Notes under the pieces: generated by a model
Seen by the model: only the letters and a program-made list of their open reading frames with translations
Database searches by the model: none
What the model was told of the DNA's origin: nothing
NCBI GenBank assembly: GCA_945619025.1
Contig: CALZBJ010000002.1
Coordinates: forward strand, 124,001 to 188,000
DNA from: CALZBJ01 sp945619025
GTDB lineage: Bacteria > Pseudomonadota > Gammaproteobacteria > Cardiobacteriales > Wohlfahrtiimonadaceae
DNA length: 64,000 nt
Reading direction: 5' to 3'
Program-made: the position numbers and the translations under genes
In this document: in pieces, positions 16,119 through 26,053 of the stretch
Numbering within the stretch: position 1 is the stretch's first letter
How the letters are laid out: each line of letters starts with the position of its first letter

Positions 16119-17858
16119 CTACTCGGCACTTTCTTCAGAAACTCGATAGAGCTTTGAATAGTAACTATTTTTATCTAAAAGGGAGTGATGCGTCCCCTCT
16201 TCGACAATTTTTCCATGATCAAACACCACGATTCGGTCGGCGTGTTCAATCGTACTTAATCGATGCGCGATAATAATCGTCGTCTTATTTTGGCAAAGCG
16301 TTACCAGCGCCTCTTGAATGAGACGTTCGCTTTCGGTATCAAGACTGCTCGTCGCCTCATCTAAAATTAAGATGGGCGAATTTTTGAGAAGCGCCCGCGC
16401 AATTGCCACCCGCTGACGCTGCCCGCCTGAGAGTCTTGCCCCATTTTCTCCGATCATCGTATCGAAGCCTTCGGGCAATTCCATAATAAAATCATACGCG
16501 TTTGCCTGCTTCGCCGCTTCGATAATCGCCTCTTTTGTGACCTTTGATTGACCAAAGGCAATGTTGTTCGCAATGGTATCGGCAAATAAAATCACATTCT
16601 GCCCCACATAACTGATCTGATTGCGGTAACTCTCAAGATCCACCTCTGATAGATTCACCTCATCAACAAGGATCTCACCGGAAGTTGGCTCATAAAATCG
16701 CGCGAGAAGATTGGCAAAGGTACTCTTTCCACTTCCTGATCCACCGACAAGCGCCACCGTTTCTCGGGGCTCGATTGTAAGATCAATCCCACGAAGGGCT
16801 TTTCGCTCTCGGTCTTGGTAGTAAAATTCCACCTCATTAAAGGCGATTTTTCCCTCAAGATTAGTAAAAGTATGGCCTTTACGGTTGGGCTCTTCAATGG
16901 AATCGATGAGCTCAAAAACCCCTTCCGCCCCCGCAAAGCCCCGTTGCAGCGCTTCATTTAATCGGGTAAGACGTTTAATCGGGTTGAGAAGCGCGATCAT
17001 CGCCGCTAAGAGCGATAAAAAGCCCCCTACGGTAAATTCATCTTGCGCCGCTTGATGCGAGGCATACCAGATCACCACCGCCACACAGATCACCAATAAC
17101 ACTTGCGAAAGTGGGCTCGATAATTCAGAGGCAGAGACAATTTTCATATTGAGATGGCGAATATCTTTATTCACTTTACGAAAACGATCCCGCATCTCTT
17201 TATAGGCAGAAAAGAGCTTAATTTCGCGGTGACCCCGAATGGTCTCTTCAGTAATGTGATTGAGCGTTCCCATCTGAGATTGAATCGTTCGCGCCAGACG
17301 GCGAAGGCGATTCGATACGATTTTGAGCACCAAATAGATAAAGGGCGCCATCATAAAGGCGAGCGCACTCACCTTCCAGTTTTGTAAAAACATCACGCAG
17401 AGAAGGCCAACGATGACAAACGAATCTTTAATGAGCGTCACCAGCGCCATCGAGCTGATGGTGAGAAGCTGATTGACATCATAGGTGAGCTTTGAGAGAA
17501 ATGCGCCGGAGGATTTTTTATCATATTCCGCTTGCGGGAGCGTTAATAGTCGGTCATACATCTGATAGCGCAGTTTTTCAATCACTTTTTGCGCCACCCA
17601 CTGCATGCCCACGTTTCCGGTAAACGAGAGCGTACTCATCGCCACATAAATGCCGATAATCATCCACGGCATCATTTTAATGAACGCCTCATTTTTCCCG
17701 ACAAATCCTTCGTCAAGAATCGGTTTTAGCAGCCAAAAGAGCCCCGCTTCAAGAAGCCCCGAAAGAGCAATCGCCACCATCGCTAAGATAAGCGTGCCGG
17801 GATAGGCCAGCGTATAAGATAATATCCGTTTATAGAGTGCTATATTCTGCGTCTTCAA
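16119..17858 (-). CDS. msbA: Lipid A export ABC transporter MsbA
   Basis: A homodimeric inner-membrane flippase moving lipid A-core across the inner membrane, upstream of the Lpt machine in the same window. The 579-aa half-transporter has six N-terminal TM helices (to about residue 310). The nucleotide-binding domain has Walker A GGSGSGKSTFANLL, Q-loop YVGQNVILF, signature LSGGQRQRVAIARALL, Walker B ILILDEATSSLD and switch IIAHRLST. Length and motifs fit MsbA; a different type-IV half-exporter is less likely. No lpxK follows, unlike E. coli. Confidence 0.92.
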   Translation of the reverse strand: MKTQNIALYKRILSYTLAYPGTLILAMVAIALSGLLEAGLFWLLKPILDEGFVGKNEAFIKMMPWMIIGIYVAMSTLSFTGNVGMQWVAQKVIEKLRYQMYDRLLTLPQAEYDKKSSGAFLSKLTYDVNQLLTISSMALVTLIKDSFVIVGLLCVMFLQNWKVSALAFMMAPFIYLVLKIVSNRLRRLARTIQSQMGTLNHITEETIRGHREIKLFSAYKEMRDRFRKVNKDIRHLNMKIVSASELSSPLSQVLLVICVAVVIWYASHQAAQDEFTVGGFLSLLAAMIALLNPIKRLTRLNEALQRGFAGAEGVFELIDSIEEPNRKGHTFTNLEGKIAFNEVEFYYQDRERKALRGIDLTIEPRETVALVGGSGSGKSTFANLLARFYEPTSGEILVDEVNLSEVDLESYRNQISYVGQNVILFADTIANNIAFGQSKVTKEAIIEAAKQANAYDFIMELPEGFDTMIGENGARLSGGQRQRVAIARALLKNSPILILDEATSSLDTESERLIQEALVTLCQNKTTIIIAHRLSTIEHADRIVVFDHGKIVEEGTHHSLLDKNSYYSKLYRVSEESAE

Positions 17859-17904
17859 TGATCCATCACCTAATCAGTTTGGAGAAATTCTCCTCTATTA
17901 TGAA

Positions 17905-17940
17905 CGAAAAAAGCACTCAATGGCATTTCCTTGAGTGCTT
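17905..17940 (-). terminator. Intrinsic terminator of tolB-pal
   Basis: AAGCACTCAA (17911-17920) and TTGAGTGCTT (17931-17940) form a perfect 10-bp stem, and the minus strand continues in a T-run. It lies about 40 nt after the pal stop. Confidence 0.88.
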
Positions 17941-17979
17941 CTTGAGTTAAATTAACTCACTATCGAATGGGTAAACCGT

Positions 17980-18486
17980 TTAGTAAACAATCTCAACACG
18001 ACGGTTTTGCGCCCATGCGCCTTCATCGTATCCCGCTACTGCTGGTAATTCTTTACCGTAGCTACGTACACGAATTTGCGCCGGATTCACCCCGTTTGAG
18101 ATCATCACATCACGCACAGAGTTTCCACGGCGCTCGCCTAATCCCATGTTGTATTCGTGTGATCCTCGATCATCGGTATGACCGTCTAACCATACGCCAC
18201 GATTTGGAGTGCTTTTAAGAGCATCCGAGTGCGCTTTTACTACATTGTAAGATTCTGAACGTAAGCGATCGGAATCGAAATCAAAGTAGATAACGCGGTC
18301 TGCTGTGCCTCGTTGACCGTAGTTGGCATCGTGATAGGTACTCGCTTCTACGCCGTAATACCCGCTCACATCATCGCCATGTTGTCCGCCTGCGTTACCC
18401 GAGGTGCCTGATCCTGTCGTTGTACACGCAGATAGAACCATGGTTGCCACAGCTAACGATACCCATTTTAAGTGCTTCTTGATCAT
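17980..18486 (-). CDS. pal: Peptidoglycan-associated lipoprotein Pal
   Basis: An outer-membrane lipoprotein of the Tol-Pal system that binds peptidoglycan and helps constrict the envelope at division. The lipobox is LSAC with C21 as lipidation site. The OmpA-like domain has IYFDFDSDRLRSESYNVVKA, LDGHTDDRGSHEYNMGLGER and AQNRRVEIVY. It has 168 aa. It lies directly downstream of tolB (27-nt gap). TolQRA and CpoB are not in this window, so the cluster is split or continues elsewhere. Confidence 0.96.
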   Translation of the reverse strand: MIKKHLKWVSLAVATMVLSACTTTGSGTSGNAGGQHGDDVSGYYGVEASTYHDANYGQRGTADRVIYFDFDSDRLRSESYNVVKAHSDALKSTPNRGVWLDGHTDDRGSHEYNMGLGERRGNSVRDVMISNGVNPAQIRVRSYGKELPAVAGYDEGAWAQNRRVEIVY

Positions 18487-18513
18487 TCTCTTAACCTCAT
18501 TAATTATGAAAAT

Positions 18514-19791
18514 TTATTTGATCGATGGTGACCAATCTGGCTTGCGAACGTCACGGCTGATGCCCGGGAAGTTCATAAGATTGTTGCCATCACTCGAGAT
18601 AGTTTTTAACGTTCCGCGTCCATCGGAGAAGATAAGCATATCCCCGTTGCCCGCAAAACTTGGAGATTCATCTTTCCCGCCGTTGGTGATGCGCTTAACC
18701 GCGCCTGTTTTCAGATCAATCACCGCAATACCAAATCCACGTTGATCGATGCGTTGCATCACCGCAAGCTTACCTCCATCCCTAGAGATCGTTGCATTCC
18801 CATTATAGTTGCCTTGGAAAGTGACTCGAGTGGCATTCCCGCCATTTTCGTCCATTTTGTAAATTTGTGGATTTCCGCCACGGTCTGAGGTGAAATAGAT
18901 CATTCCATCTGTCGACCAAACCGGTTCCGTATCAATCCCCCAATGATTGGTGAGTCGTTTTAAGTTCGAGCCATCAATATTAGCGGTATAGATTTCAGGA
19001 TTCCCATCTTTCGATAAAGTAAAGACCAAGCGGCGACCGTCCGGTGACCATGACGGCGCTGAGTTAATCCCAGGCATGCTGATCACTACCGAACGTTTAC
19101 CGGTATAAAGGTCTTGAATCATAATTTGGTTACGGCGACCTTCAAGCGATGCGTAGGCTAATTTTGAGCCATCGGGCGACCAGGAAGGTGAGAGAATCGG
19201 TTCACGCGATTCTAAAATAACTTGAGGATTTGCTCCATCAGAATCGGCGATCACAAGGGAAAAGTGACGCCCTTTTTGCGAGACATAAGCCATGCGTGAA
19301 TCAAATGCGCCTTTTTTACCTAAGATGCTCTCATAGATATAATCGGCGATTTGGTGGGCTTGACGACGCTCTTCTGAAGAATTTTGCGAGGTGAAAGTAT
19401 ATTCACGATTGCCCCAAGCGCGATTGGTCATCCCATCACTCACGCTAACGCGAAATGCGCGGTTATTGACTTTATTAAAGTGCACCACATAGTTCACGCC
19501 ATAAGTGCGCCAACGATCCGGGCTGATCGCATTGACATCACTAATGTGACCTAATTCATAGGCGAGGTTTTTAGGCGAAAAACGGCCAGAACGCTGTAAG
19601 TCATTCATCACCACTTCAAGGGTTTTTGCTGAGACGCCTTCAGATTGAACCAGTCCCACCGGACGGCTCTTTTCTGATTCTTTTGAGACATCGAGCTTCA
19701 ATTGCGCCTCTGCCAGGGTAAGCATCGAAATAGCAATAATAAAGACCTGAAAGAGTGATTGTAAATACGTTCGTTTTTTAGGGGTTGCCAT
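18514..19791 (-). CDS. tolB: Tol-Pal system protein TolB
   Basis: A periplasmic six-bladed beta-propeller that cycles between Pal and TolA. The chosen ATG at 19791 has GAGGTAAC eight bases upstream; an ATG at 19809 would add six residues and place that site inside the gene. The signal peptide ends near TLAEAQ. The N-terminal TolB domain is followed by propeller repeats with the WSPDG signature (SPSWSPDGSKLAYAS, SAPSWSPDGRRLVF, TEPVWSTDGMIYFTSDRGGN). It has 425 aa and is coupled to pal. Confidence 0.96.
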   Translation of the reverse strand: MATPKKRTYLQSLFQVFIIAISMLTLAEAQLKLDVSKESEKSRPVGLVQSEGVSAKTLEVVMNDLQRSGRFSPKNLAYELGHISDVNAISPDRWRTYGVNYVVHFNKVNNRAFRVSVSDGMTNRAWGNREYTFTSQNSSEERRQAHQIADYIYESILGKKGAFDSRMAYVSQKGRHFSLVIADSDGANPQVILESREPILSPSWSPDGSKLAYASLEGRRNQIMIQDLYTGKRSVVISMPGINSAPSWSPDGRRLVFTLSKDGNPEIYTANIDGSNLKRLTNHWGIDTEPVWSTDGMIYFTSDRGGNPQIYKMDENGGNATRVTFQGNYNGNATISRDGGKLAVMQRIDQRGFGIAVIDLKTGAVKRITNGGKDESPSFAGNGDMLIFSDGRGTLKTISSDGNNLMNFPGISRDVRKPDWSPSIK

Positions 19792-19825
19792 CGTCTTGTT
19801 ACCTCGCATATAGAGTCTTGTTTGG

Positions 19826-20380
19826 TTATTCTTTTAAGGCCCAGATCCCGGGTAGATTGCGCCAATATTCATTATAATCCATGCCGCAACCAAAGACATA
19901 TCGATCGGGAACGTCTAACCCAATATAGTCTACTTTAAATTCTTTTGGCTTTCTATCATGAACTTTATTTATTAACGCCGCGCAGTAGACTTTTTGTGCG
20001 CCACGATCCTCTAAATTCTTCACAATTGCCGCTAACGTTGTGCCTTCATCGAAGATATCTTCCACCACCAGCACCACGCGATCTTTCACATCGATGCTCG
20101 GTTCTGCGATCCAAACGAGCTCATCTGACCCTTTTGTCTCACCGCGATAACGAGTCGCGTGTAAATATCCAATTTGGAAAGGGAAATTGAGACGTGGTAA
20201 GAGATTCCCCGCAGGAATCAGCGCCCCGTTTAATACAACAAACACCACAGGGTCCGCAAGCTCAAGATCGTAAGTGATCTGTTTTCCCATCTCGTCGTAC
20301 GCTTTTTGCACTTCCGCAGGTGAGGTGATCTCTTCCGATTGGACAATGATCTCCTGAGCTTCTTCAAATGAAATCGACAT
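19826..20380 (-). CDS. hpt: Hypoxanthine-guanine phosphoribosyltransferase
   Basis: A purine salvage enzyme forming IMP/GMP from PRPP and the free base. The PRPP loop is VVLVVEDIFDEGTTLAAIV (about residues 100-118) and the base-specificity region is PKEFKVDYIGLDVPDRYVFGCGMDYN. It has 184 aa. The VPDRYVFGxGxDY hood fits HGPRT rather than Xpt/Gpt. It is only 34 nt upstream of tolB on the same strand, so it may contribute transcription to tolB-pal, an unusual association. Confidence 0.92.
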   Translation of the reverse strand: MSISFEEAQEIIVQSEEITSPAEVQKAYDEMGKQITYDLELADPVVFVVLNGALIPAGNLLPRLNFPFQIGYLHATRYRGETKGSDELVWIAEPSIDVKDRVVLVVEDIFDEGTTLAAIVKNLEDRGAQKVYCAALINKVHDRKPKEFKVDYIGLDVPDRYVFGCGMDYNEYWRNLPGIWALKE

Positions 20381-20447
20381 AAAACTACCTAAAATTAAAA
20401 GAAAGATAAACCGCTTATTGTATCAGATTTGAACCGCTCGAATTAAA

Positions 20448-21698
20448 TTACTTAAACTCGTCCTGAATCTTCTTAAGGAAGGCTTCGTGAGTGTCATCAT
20501 CGGCTTTTTTGAGATAGCTCACAAGCGGATGAAGCACACGCCCAAGCAATTGATTCGAGAGCTGATCGAGCACCTCATCCATGCTATGCCCTGCGGCTAA
20601 TTGGCTCTTTGCACGGCGCACCCCTTGTGCTCGTTTCTCTTCGGCGTACGCTTGAAGCGGCGTTAATACCTCACCTAAATCCGAGAGCTCATACCATGCA
20701 TTCCAGCGCGCAAGCCCATCGTGTAAAAAGGCTTTCGCTTCTTCGGCGGCCTCTTCACGAGATTTTTGGTTATCTTCCACAATGGAATTGAGATCATCGA
20801 CGGTATACAGATAGATATCAGAGAGCGATCCGATCGCCGCTTCAATATCGCGCGGAACCGCAAGGTCGATCATTAAGATCGGTTTGTTACGACGTTTTTT
20901 AAGCGCCGCTTTCGCCATCTCTTTAGTAATGAGCGCGTGATTGGCCGCCGTTGAGCTCACCACAATGTCCGCACGGCTTAACAGCTCAGGAATCTCATCG
21001 AGGGTATGGGCATTCGATTTTAGCCCTAAATTCTCAATCATCGTTTCCGCACGATCAAGGCTACGGTTTGCCACATCGATTGACGTCACGCCCGCTTCTA
21101 ACAGGTGACGCGCCACAAGTTCAGTGGTCTCCCCCGCCCCGACTAACAGGACGTGATGACGCTCTAAGCCATCAAAAATCTGTTTCGCAAGTTGCACCGC
21201 CGTAAACGCCACCGATACCGCAAAGGCACCGATATTCGTTTCCGTGCGCACACGTTTTGCCACAAAAAAGCTCAGCTGAAAGAGGCGCTGGAGATATTTT
21301 GAAACCATGCCATGACGGACGGAATTGGCCAGCGACTGTTTTAATTGACCAAAAATTTGCGGCTCACCTAAAATGAGCGAATCGAGTCCCGATGCCACTT
21401 CAAAAAGGTGAAAGACCATCTCATCGTTTTTTAGCTCATAGAGATATTCACGAATCTCGGATGCTTCCAGATTCGAGTGGTTTGCCCACACCTCAATAAA
21501 CTCATCATACGTTGAGCGGAGATTTTGGATATAAAACTCCGTGCGATTACAGGTCGATAACACAACGACTTCATCTGCAATTCCGTTTTGCTTAGCATGG
21601 TGAAGAAACGCTTCGATCTGCTCTGGCACGAGCGACGCTTTCTCCCTCACATCCACTGAAGCTGTTTTGTGATTTATCCCTAAAGCCAATAAACTCAT
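20448..21698 (-). CDS. hemA: Glutamyl-tRNA reductase
   Basis: First committed enzyme of C5 haem synthesis: reduces glutamyl-tRNA to glutamate-1-semialdehyde using NADPH. Family blocks visible in the 416-aa protein: GINHKTASVDVREK at the N-terminus, catalytic cysteine in LSTCNRTEFY (C50), GLDSLILGEPQIFGQLK, the NADPH site LLVGAGETTELVARHL and the dimerisation helices at the C-terminus. No prfA or lolB follows, unlike E. coli. Confidence 0.97.
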   Translation of the reverse strand: MSLLALGINHKTASVDVREKASLVPEQIEAFLHHAKQNGIADEVVVLSTCNRTEFYIQNLRSTYDEFIEVWANHSNLEASEIREYLYELKNDEMVFHLFEVASGLDSLILGEPQIFGQLKQSLANSVRHGMVSKYLQRLFQLSFFVAKRVRTETNIGAFAVSVAFTAVQLAKQIFDGLERHHVLLVGAGETTELVARHLLEAGVTSIDVANRSLDRAETMIENLGLKSNAHTLDEIPELLSRADIVVSSTAANHALITKEMAKAALKKRRNKPILMIDLAVPRDIEAAIGSLSDIYLYTVDDLNSIVEDNQKSREEAAEEAKAFLHDGLARWNAWYELSDLGEVLTPLQAYAEEKRAQGVRRAKSQLAAGHSMDEVLDQLSNQLLGRVLHPLVSYLKKADDDTHEAFLKKIQDEFK

Positions 21699-21891
21699 TG
21701 ATTATCTTTTAAAAAATTGTATACCGTAGAAACCCTAAATAGTATCAAATTATCTCTGATTCCGTATAGGACGATTCAAAAATAAAGCGATATTATACAT
21801 AATTTAGGAAATAAAAGAGCGCCTACTCGTTTGACCTAACAACGATCCTTTGAGTCAGGTCAGCGCAGGCTCAATTATACACCTTGTTTGA

Positions 21892-22416
21892 TTAGCGCCA
21901 AAATCCATATCCCGCTCCATAATAAGATGAGCACCCAAATGCGTTAAAACAAAATGGATCATCATCGCGCCATAATCGGTCTTCCCGCGGCCAAAAACGA
22001 TAGTATTCCGATTCGAGCATAATGAGCGTCTGTTTGCGCCCCGCTAAAGTGACAAATTGGATATCGGTAATTTCGCCCACCGCAGAAAATCGACTTCCCG
22101 GCTCATAATAATTTCGATTCATACGAGAATTGGCAACGCGTACCACCACTTTATGGCCATCTACCGGATTAAATCGCATCGGATACCCGCGCGTATTGAG
22201 CTCAAAACGGGTTAATTCAATCAGCGTATCGCCATTTTCATGAGTGACACTGGCGATCTCACCACCGAAAAGACCTTTTTGTCCGATCAATTCCGCTTTA
22301 GTCGTTTCCGACACCTCCGCATCAAGATACGCATCGGGCGCATAATCGATGAGTGAGGTGCTCGCGCAACCTGTCACCCATAGCCCCATTCCCAGTAGTA
22401 ATCCCAACCGTTTCAT
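21892..22416 (-). CDS. Slp-family outer membrane lipoprotein
   Basis: A 174-aa lipoprotein with signal MKRLGLLLGMGLWVTGC (C17). The body (LFGGEIASVTHENGDTLIEL, then NSRMNRNYYEPGSRFSAVGE) matches the Slp/YeaY pattern of GGxIxxVxN...GTxIE followed by a small beta domain, with an outer-membrane sorting tail. The C-terminus is unusual: Trp/Arg-rich then CFNAFGCSSYYGAGYGFWR. The role of Slp proteins is unclear; E. coli Slp rises in starvation and acid stress. It is downstream of ubiD but separated by a terminator. Confidence 0.7.
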   Translation of the reverse strand: MKRLGLLLGMGLWVTGCASTSLIDYAPDAYLDAEVSETTKAELIGQKGLFGGEIASVTHENGDTLIELTRFELNTRGYPMRFNPVDGHKVVVRVANSRMNRNYYEPGSRFSAVGEITDIQFVTLAGRKQTLIMLESEYYRFWPREDRLWRDDDPFCFNAFGCSSYYGAGYGFWR

Positions 22417-22487
22417 GCTGACTCCTTTTGCGTTTAAGGGGTGCCGACCGTTTTTACCCCTTACTTAGGTTCTCCCCTTGTTGAGGG

Positions 22488-22511
22488 TAAAAGAGCCCTT
22501 AAAAAGGACTC
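22488..22511 (-). terminator. Intrinsic terminator of ubiD
   Basis: On the minus strand GAGTCCTT, loop TTT and AAGGGCTC (one G-U pair) are followed by TTTTACC. A second weaker stem, AAGGGGT/ACCCCTT, lies at about 22436-22463. Confidence 0.7.
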
Positions 22512-22577
22512 TCTATCTCTATCATTGATCTAATAAGTATAGTGCGACCCGCAATTTTTGAGGCGTTTTTGAGGTGG

Positions 22578-24053
22578 CTAATCAAAAATCTTTAACTCAT
22601 CCCACAGCGCGTCGATTTTTTCGACCACATCCGGATTTTGCACAATCGGTGTCCCCCATTCACGATCCGTTTCGCCTTCCCATTTATTGGTGGCATCGAG
22701 TCCCATTTTTGAGCCAAGCCCTGAAATCGGTGAAGCAAAATCGAGATAGTCGATCGGCGTATTATCCACCATCACCGTATCGCGAATCGGATCCATCCGC
22801 GTCGTGATCGCCCAGATCACATCGTTCCAATCACGGCAATTGATATCGTCATCCACAATCACAATAAACTTGGTATACATAAATTGGCGCAGATAGGACC
22901 AAACACCCATCATCACCCGTTTGGCATGCCCCGAATATTGCTTCCGAATCGACACCACCGCCATACGATAGGAGCATCCCTCCGGCGGAAGATAAAAATC
23001 CACAATCTCCGGAAATTGCTTTTTCAAAATCGGCACAAAGACATCATTCAGCGCAACGCCAAGCACCGCAGGCTCATCGGGCGGACGGCCGGTATAGGTT
23101 GAATGGTAGATCGGGTTTTCACGATGCGTAATCCGCTCAACGGTCATCACTGGGAAAAAATCCGTCTCATTATAGTAACCGGTGTGATCGCCATAAGGCC
23201 CCTCTTCCGCCATATCATCGGGATAGATATAGCCCTCTAAAATGATCTCCGCACGCGCCGGCACCGACAATTCGGGATGGAGCGTCGCTTTTGAGACCTC
23301 GGTACGTTTCCCCCGCAAAAGGCCGGCAAACGCATATTCAGAAAGCGGATCAGGAATCGGCGTCACCGCCCCTAAAATCGTCGCAGGATCAGCGCCAAGC
23401 GCCACCACTACCGGGAAAGGTTTCCCCGGATTTTTAAGCTGAAAATCACGAAAATCAAGCGCCCCACCCCGATGAGCCAACCAACGCATAATAATGCGGT
23501 TTTTACCAATCACCTGTTGGCGATAAATCCCGATATTTTGACGGCGTTTATGCGGGCCTTTTGTAATCGTTAGCCCCCAAGTAATGAGTGGCGCCGCGTC
23601 TCCAGGCCAGCAGTGCATCACCGGAAGTTTCGAAAGATCCACCGCCTCTTTGTCAATAATCACCTCTTGGCAGAGCGGTTTTTTCACCCGTTTCGGGCGC
23701 ATCGATAAGACTTGCTTAAATTTTGGCACTTTATCGAGCGCATCTTTAAAGTTTTCCGGCGGTTCAGGTTCGCGTAAAAAAGCTAAGAATTCACCGACAT
23801 CCGTGAGCGCCTCGACGCTCTCTTGCCCCATTCCCATCGCAACGCGCTCCGGTGTTCCAAAGAGATTGGTCAGCACCGGCATCTCAAAGCCCGTTGGGTT
23901 TTCAAACAACAGCGCCGGCCCTTTTTTCCGCAAGGTCCGATCACTAATTTCGGTCATCTCAAGCACCGGATCGATCGCATGACCAATCCGCTTAAGCTCC
24001 CCATTTCCTTCTAAATAGGCAATAAATTCACGCAAATCCTGAAACTGCATCAT
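22578..24053 (-). CDS. ubiD: 4-hydroxy-3-polyprenylbenzoate decarboxylase UbiD
   Basis: A prenylated-FMN-dependent decarboxylase in ubiquinone synthesis, working with the UbiX flavin prenyltransferase (not in this window). The 491-aa protein carries UbiD blocks: NIGIYRQQVIGKNRIIMRWL, HRGGALDF and AEEGPYGDHTGYYNETDFFP with the conserved ExxYGDHTGYY, plus a C-terminal dimerisation helix. The length matches E. coli UbiD. It is monocistronic as far as can be seen. Confidence 0.95.
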   Translation of the reverse strand: MMQFQDLREFIAYLEGNGELKRIGHAIDPVLEMTEISDRTLRKKGPALLFENPTGFEMPVLTNLFGTPERVAMGMGQESVEALTDVGEFLAFLREPEPPENFKDALDKVPKFKQVLSMRPKRVKKPLCQEVIIDKEAVDLSKLPVMHCWPGDAAPLITWGLTITKGPHKRRQNIGIYRQQVIGKNRIIMRWLAHRGGALDFRDFQLKNPGKPFPVVVALGADPATILGAVTPIPDPLSEYAFAGLLRGKRTEVSKATLHPELSVPARAEIILEGYIYPDDMAEEGPYGDHTGYYNETDFFPVMTVERITHRENPIYHSTYTGRPPDEPAVLGVALNDVFVPILKKQFPEIVDFYLPPEGCSYRMAVVSIRKQYSGHAKRVMMGVWSYLRQFMYTKFIVIVDDDINCRDWNDVIWAITTRMDPIRDTVMVDNTPIDYLDFASPISGLGSKMGLDATNKWEGETDREWGTPIVQNPDVVEKIDALWDELKIFD

Positions 24054-24246
24054 ACTCTATACCGTCATTGTGCTTGTGTTTAATAGCGTTATCTTAACAC
24101 AATTTATAGGGGTGATTCGACCAGCCACTCGCACCCAAACCCCTTACAATATTTTACCTATATCATTATAAAATTACCGTCAAAATCAACTTTCCGCTAT
24201 AATTTCTTCCATTTGCGTCATTCATTTGAATAAGGATATTCTCCCC

Positions 24247-25938
24247 ATGCGAGTCTTTGGAAAAATCGTACTGGTCGCGCTCTGTTTTTACGTCATTAAC
24301 CAAGTATTTATTGAAAATCGCGCCATCTATTACATCAATATCGAGCGATACGATCGTCTTGCCGTCTACCTCCTCTCGCTTGTGCTCGTGTTCGGGATTG
24401 TCGAGCTCCTGGCGTTTACCCGCATGAAGATTCGGATTCCGTTTTTAATCCTCTTTCTTGCAGGATCGATTCCCTATCTCATCTATTTTTATTCCACCTC
24501 CACAGAGCTCACCTATGAGGATTTCCGCACGCTCTTTTCCGCAAAAGCGACGATGAGTGACGCCGCGCAAAGTTATCAGAGCGATATTATTAAAGTGGTG
24601 CTCATGCACATTCCCATCACCATTGCGATTCTTTTAATGCCCAAAACCTATCTCAATTGGAAGTGGACAGGGTTTGCGATCTTTCTCTACTGCGTCGGCA
24701 TTGCGGCGATGCTTCACTTTATCTTTCATAAAAATGGTCGCGGAACATCGGGGCGCGCCTCTTATCTCGTGCCTGTTGCCCACGCGGTGACCTACGGTTA
24801 TCTCAATCGCCCCGGCGCGGAAGATCGCAGCTTTATCTATTACCCCCGCGAAATTCTTACCGAAAACGATCTCGATGCACCCATTAGCGACACCATCCTA
24901 TTTGTGATTGATGAATCGATTCGCGCCGATATGATTGACCTCAATAACCCGCAAGGCACAACGCCGGCACTCCTTGAGTTTGACCCTGCGCACTACTTAA
25001 ATTTTGGCTATACCATGTCCTTTGGGAACTGCAGTGAATCATCAAATCTTGCCATGCGAAAAGCTCCGCGCCTTGGCAAAGAACCGAGCGATCTCTTTTT
25101 AACCAAAGAATCGATCTGGGAGATCGCCATCAAAGCCGGTTACACTCCCTATCTAATCGACGCGCAACACAATGCTAAAGGTCACAATTTCTATACCGAT
25201 GAAGAATTAAAAGCGGTGAATGTGATTCCCGGAAGCCACCTTCAAAGCGATGGGGATATCGTTCCGGTGATCGAAGAAATTCTTCAAAAAGAGGCGGGCA
25301 ACAAAACCTTTATCTATGTCAGCACGAAAGGCTCCCACTTCCCGTTTCAAAATTATGGGTTTGAAGAGCATTTCACCCCGGCAATGAAAAATACCAACTT
25401 CAAAAGCGCTGAACCGATCGAGGTGATGAACTCCTATAAAAATCTTATTCGCGCCAACACCAATGAGTTTTTTGATAATATTCGCCCACTTTTAGAAAAG
25501 CGCCCCAACATTGCAATGATCTACACCTCCGATCATGGGCAAGAACTCAAAGATCCGAAAGGTAAGAAGACCCATTGTGACCTTCGTGATACGACGCTTG
25601 AAGAGGGAACCGTTCCGTTTTTAATCTTTGGAGATGAGTCCATTTTAACGGCGCCGTTGGTTGAAAAAACGCATCTCAATTCCGGGATTCAAACACAGAT
25701 GATGGTCCCTTCTATCATTATGAATCTGATGGGCTATCGCGATGCCTCGATCGAGCGTTATACCGAATATTCTCAACTTCTCAATCAAGAGAGCGCGGTG
25801 GGGTTTGTCTATAAAAGCCCGGTTCCCCAATTTAGAAACGATGTGGAGCGCTACCCGATCACTCGCGAGGAGCTTGAATATTTCAAAATGCACGGCAAAT
25901 CTTTTGAGCGCGAACGTGCCTCAGAATACGAGGACTAA
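24247..25938 (+). CDS. Membrane sulfatase-fold transferase (EptA/LTA-synthase-like)
   Basis: A 563-aa inner-membrane protein. ATG 24247 has AAGGAT nine bases upstream; the TTG at 24226 is less likely. About five N-terminal TM segments (to residue ~160) precede a periplasmic alkaline-phosphatase-fold domain with FVIDESIRAD (221-228, metal ligand Glu), GNCSESSN (260-267, nucleophile region), STKGSHFPF and TSDHGQEL (428-434), with H443 downstream. The layout fits phosphoethanolamine or phosphoglycerol transferases that decorate lipid A, LPS core or glycans. Those usually use a threonine nucleophile; here only Ser or Cys is available in the aligned loop. The substrate is not known. Confidence 0.75.
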   Translation: MRVFGKIVLVALCFYVINQVFIENRAIYYINIERYDRLAVYLLSLVLVFGIVELLAFTRMKIRIPFLILFLAGSIPYLIYFYSTSTELTYEDFRTLFSAKATMSDAAQSYQSDIIKVVLMHIPITIAILLMPKTYLNWKWTGFAIFLYCVGIAAMLHFIFHKNGRGTSGRASYLVPVAHAVTYGYLNRPGAEDRSFIYYPREILTENDLDAPISDTILFVIDESIRADMIDLNNPQGTTPALLEFDPAHYLNFGYTMSFGNCSESSNLAMRKAPRLGKEPSDLFLTKESIWEIAIKAGYTPYLIDAQHNAKGHNFYTDEELKAVNVIPGSHLQSDGDIVPVIEEILQKEAGNKTFIYVSTKGSHFPFQNYGFEEHFTPAMKNTNFKSAEPIEVMNSYKNLIRANTNEFFDNIRPLLEKRPNIAMIYTSDHGQELKDPKGKKTHCDLRDTTLEEGTVPFLIFGDESILTAPLVEKTHLNSGIQTQMMVPSIIMNLMGYRDASIERYTEYSQLLNQESAVGFVYKSPVPQFRNDVERYPITREELEYFKMHGKSFERERASEYED

Positions 25939-26053
25939 TACTAAATAAATTCAGAACTAGGAATGATCGGCGCTTGAAGGCTCTATTTTTGAGGCGTATA
26001 TTGAATGATTATGCTGAAATTTAATTGATTTACTTTATAAACGTGCAAAAACC

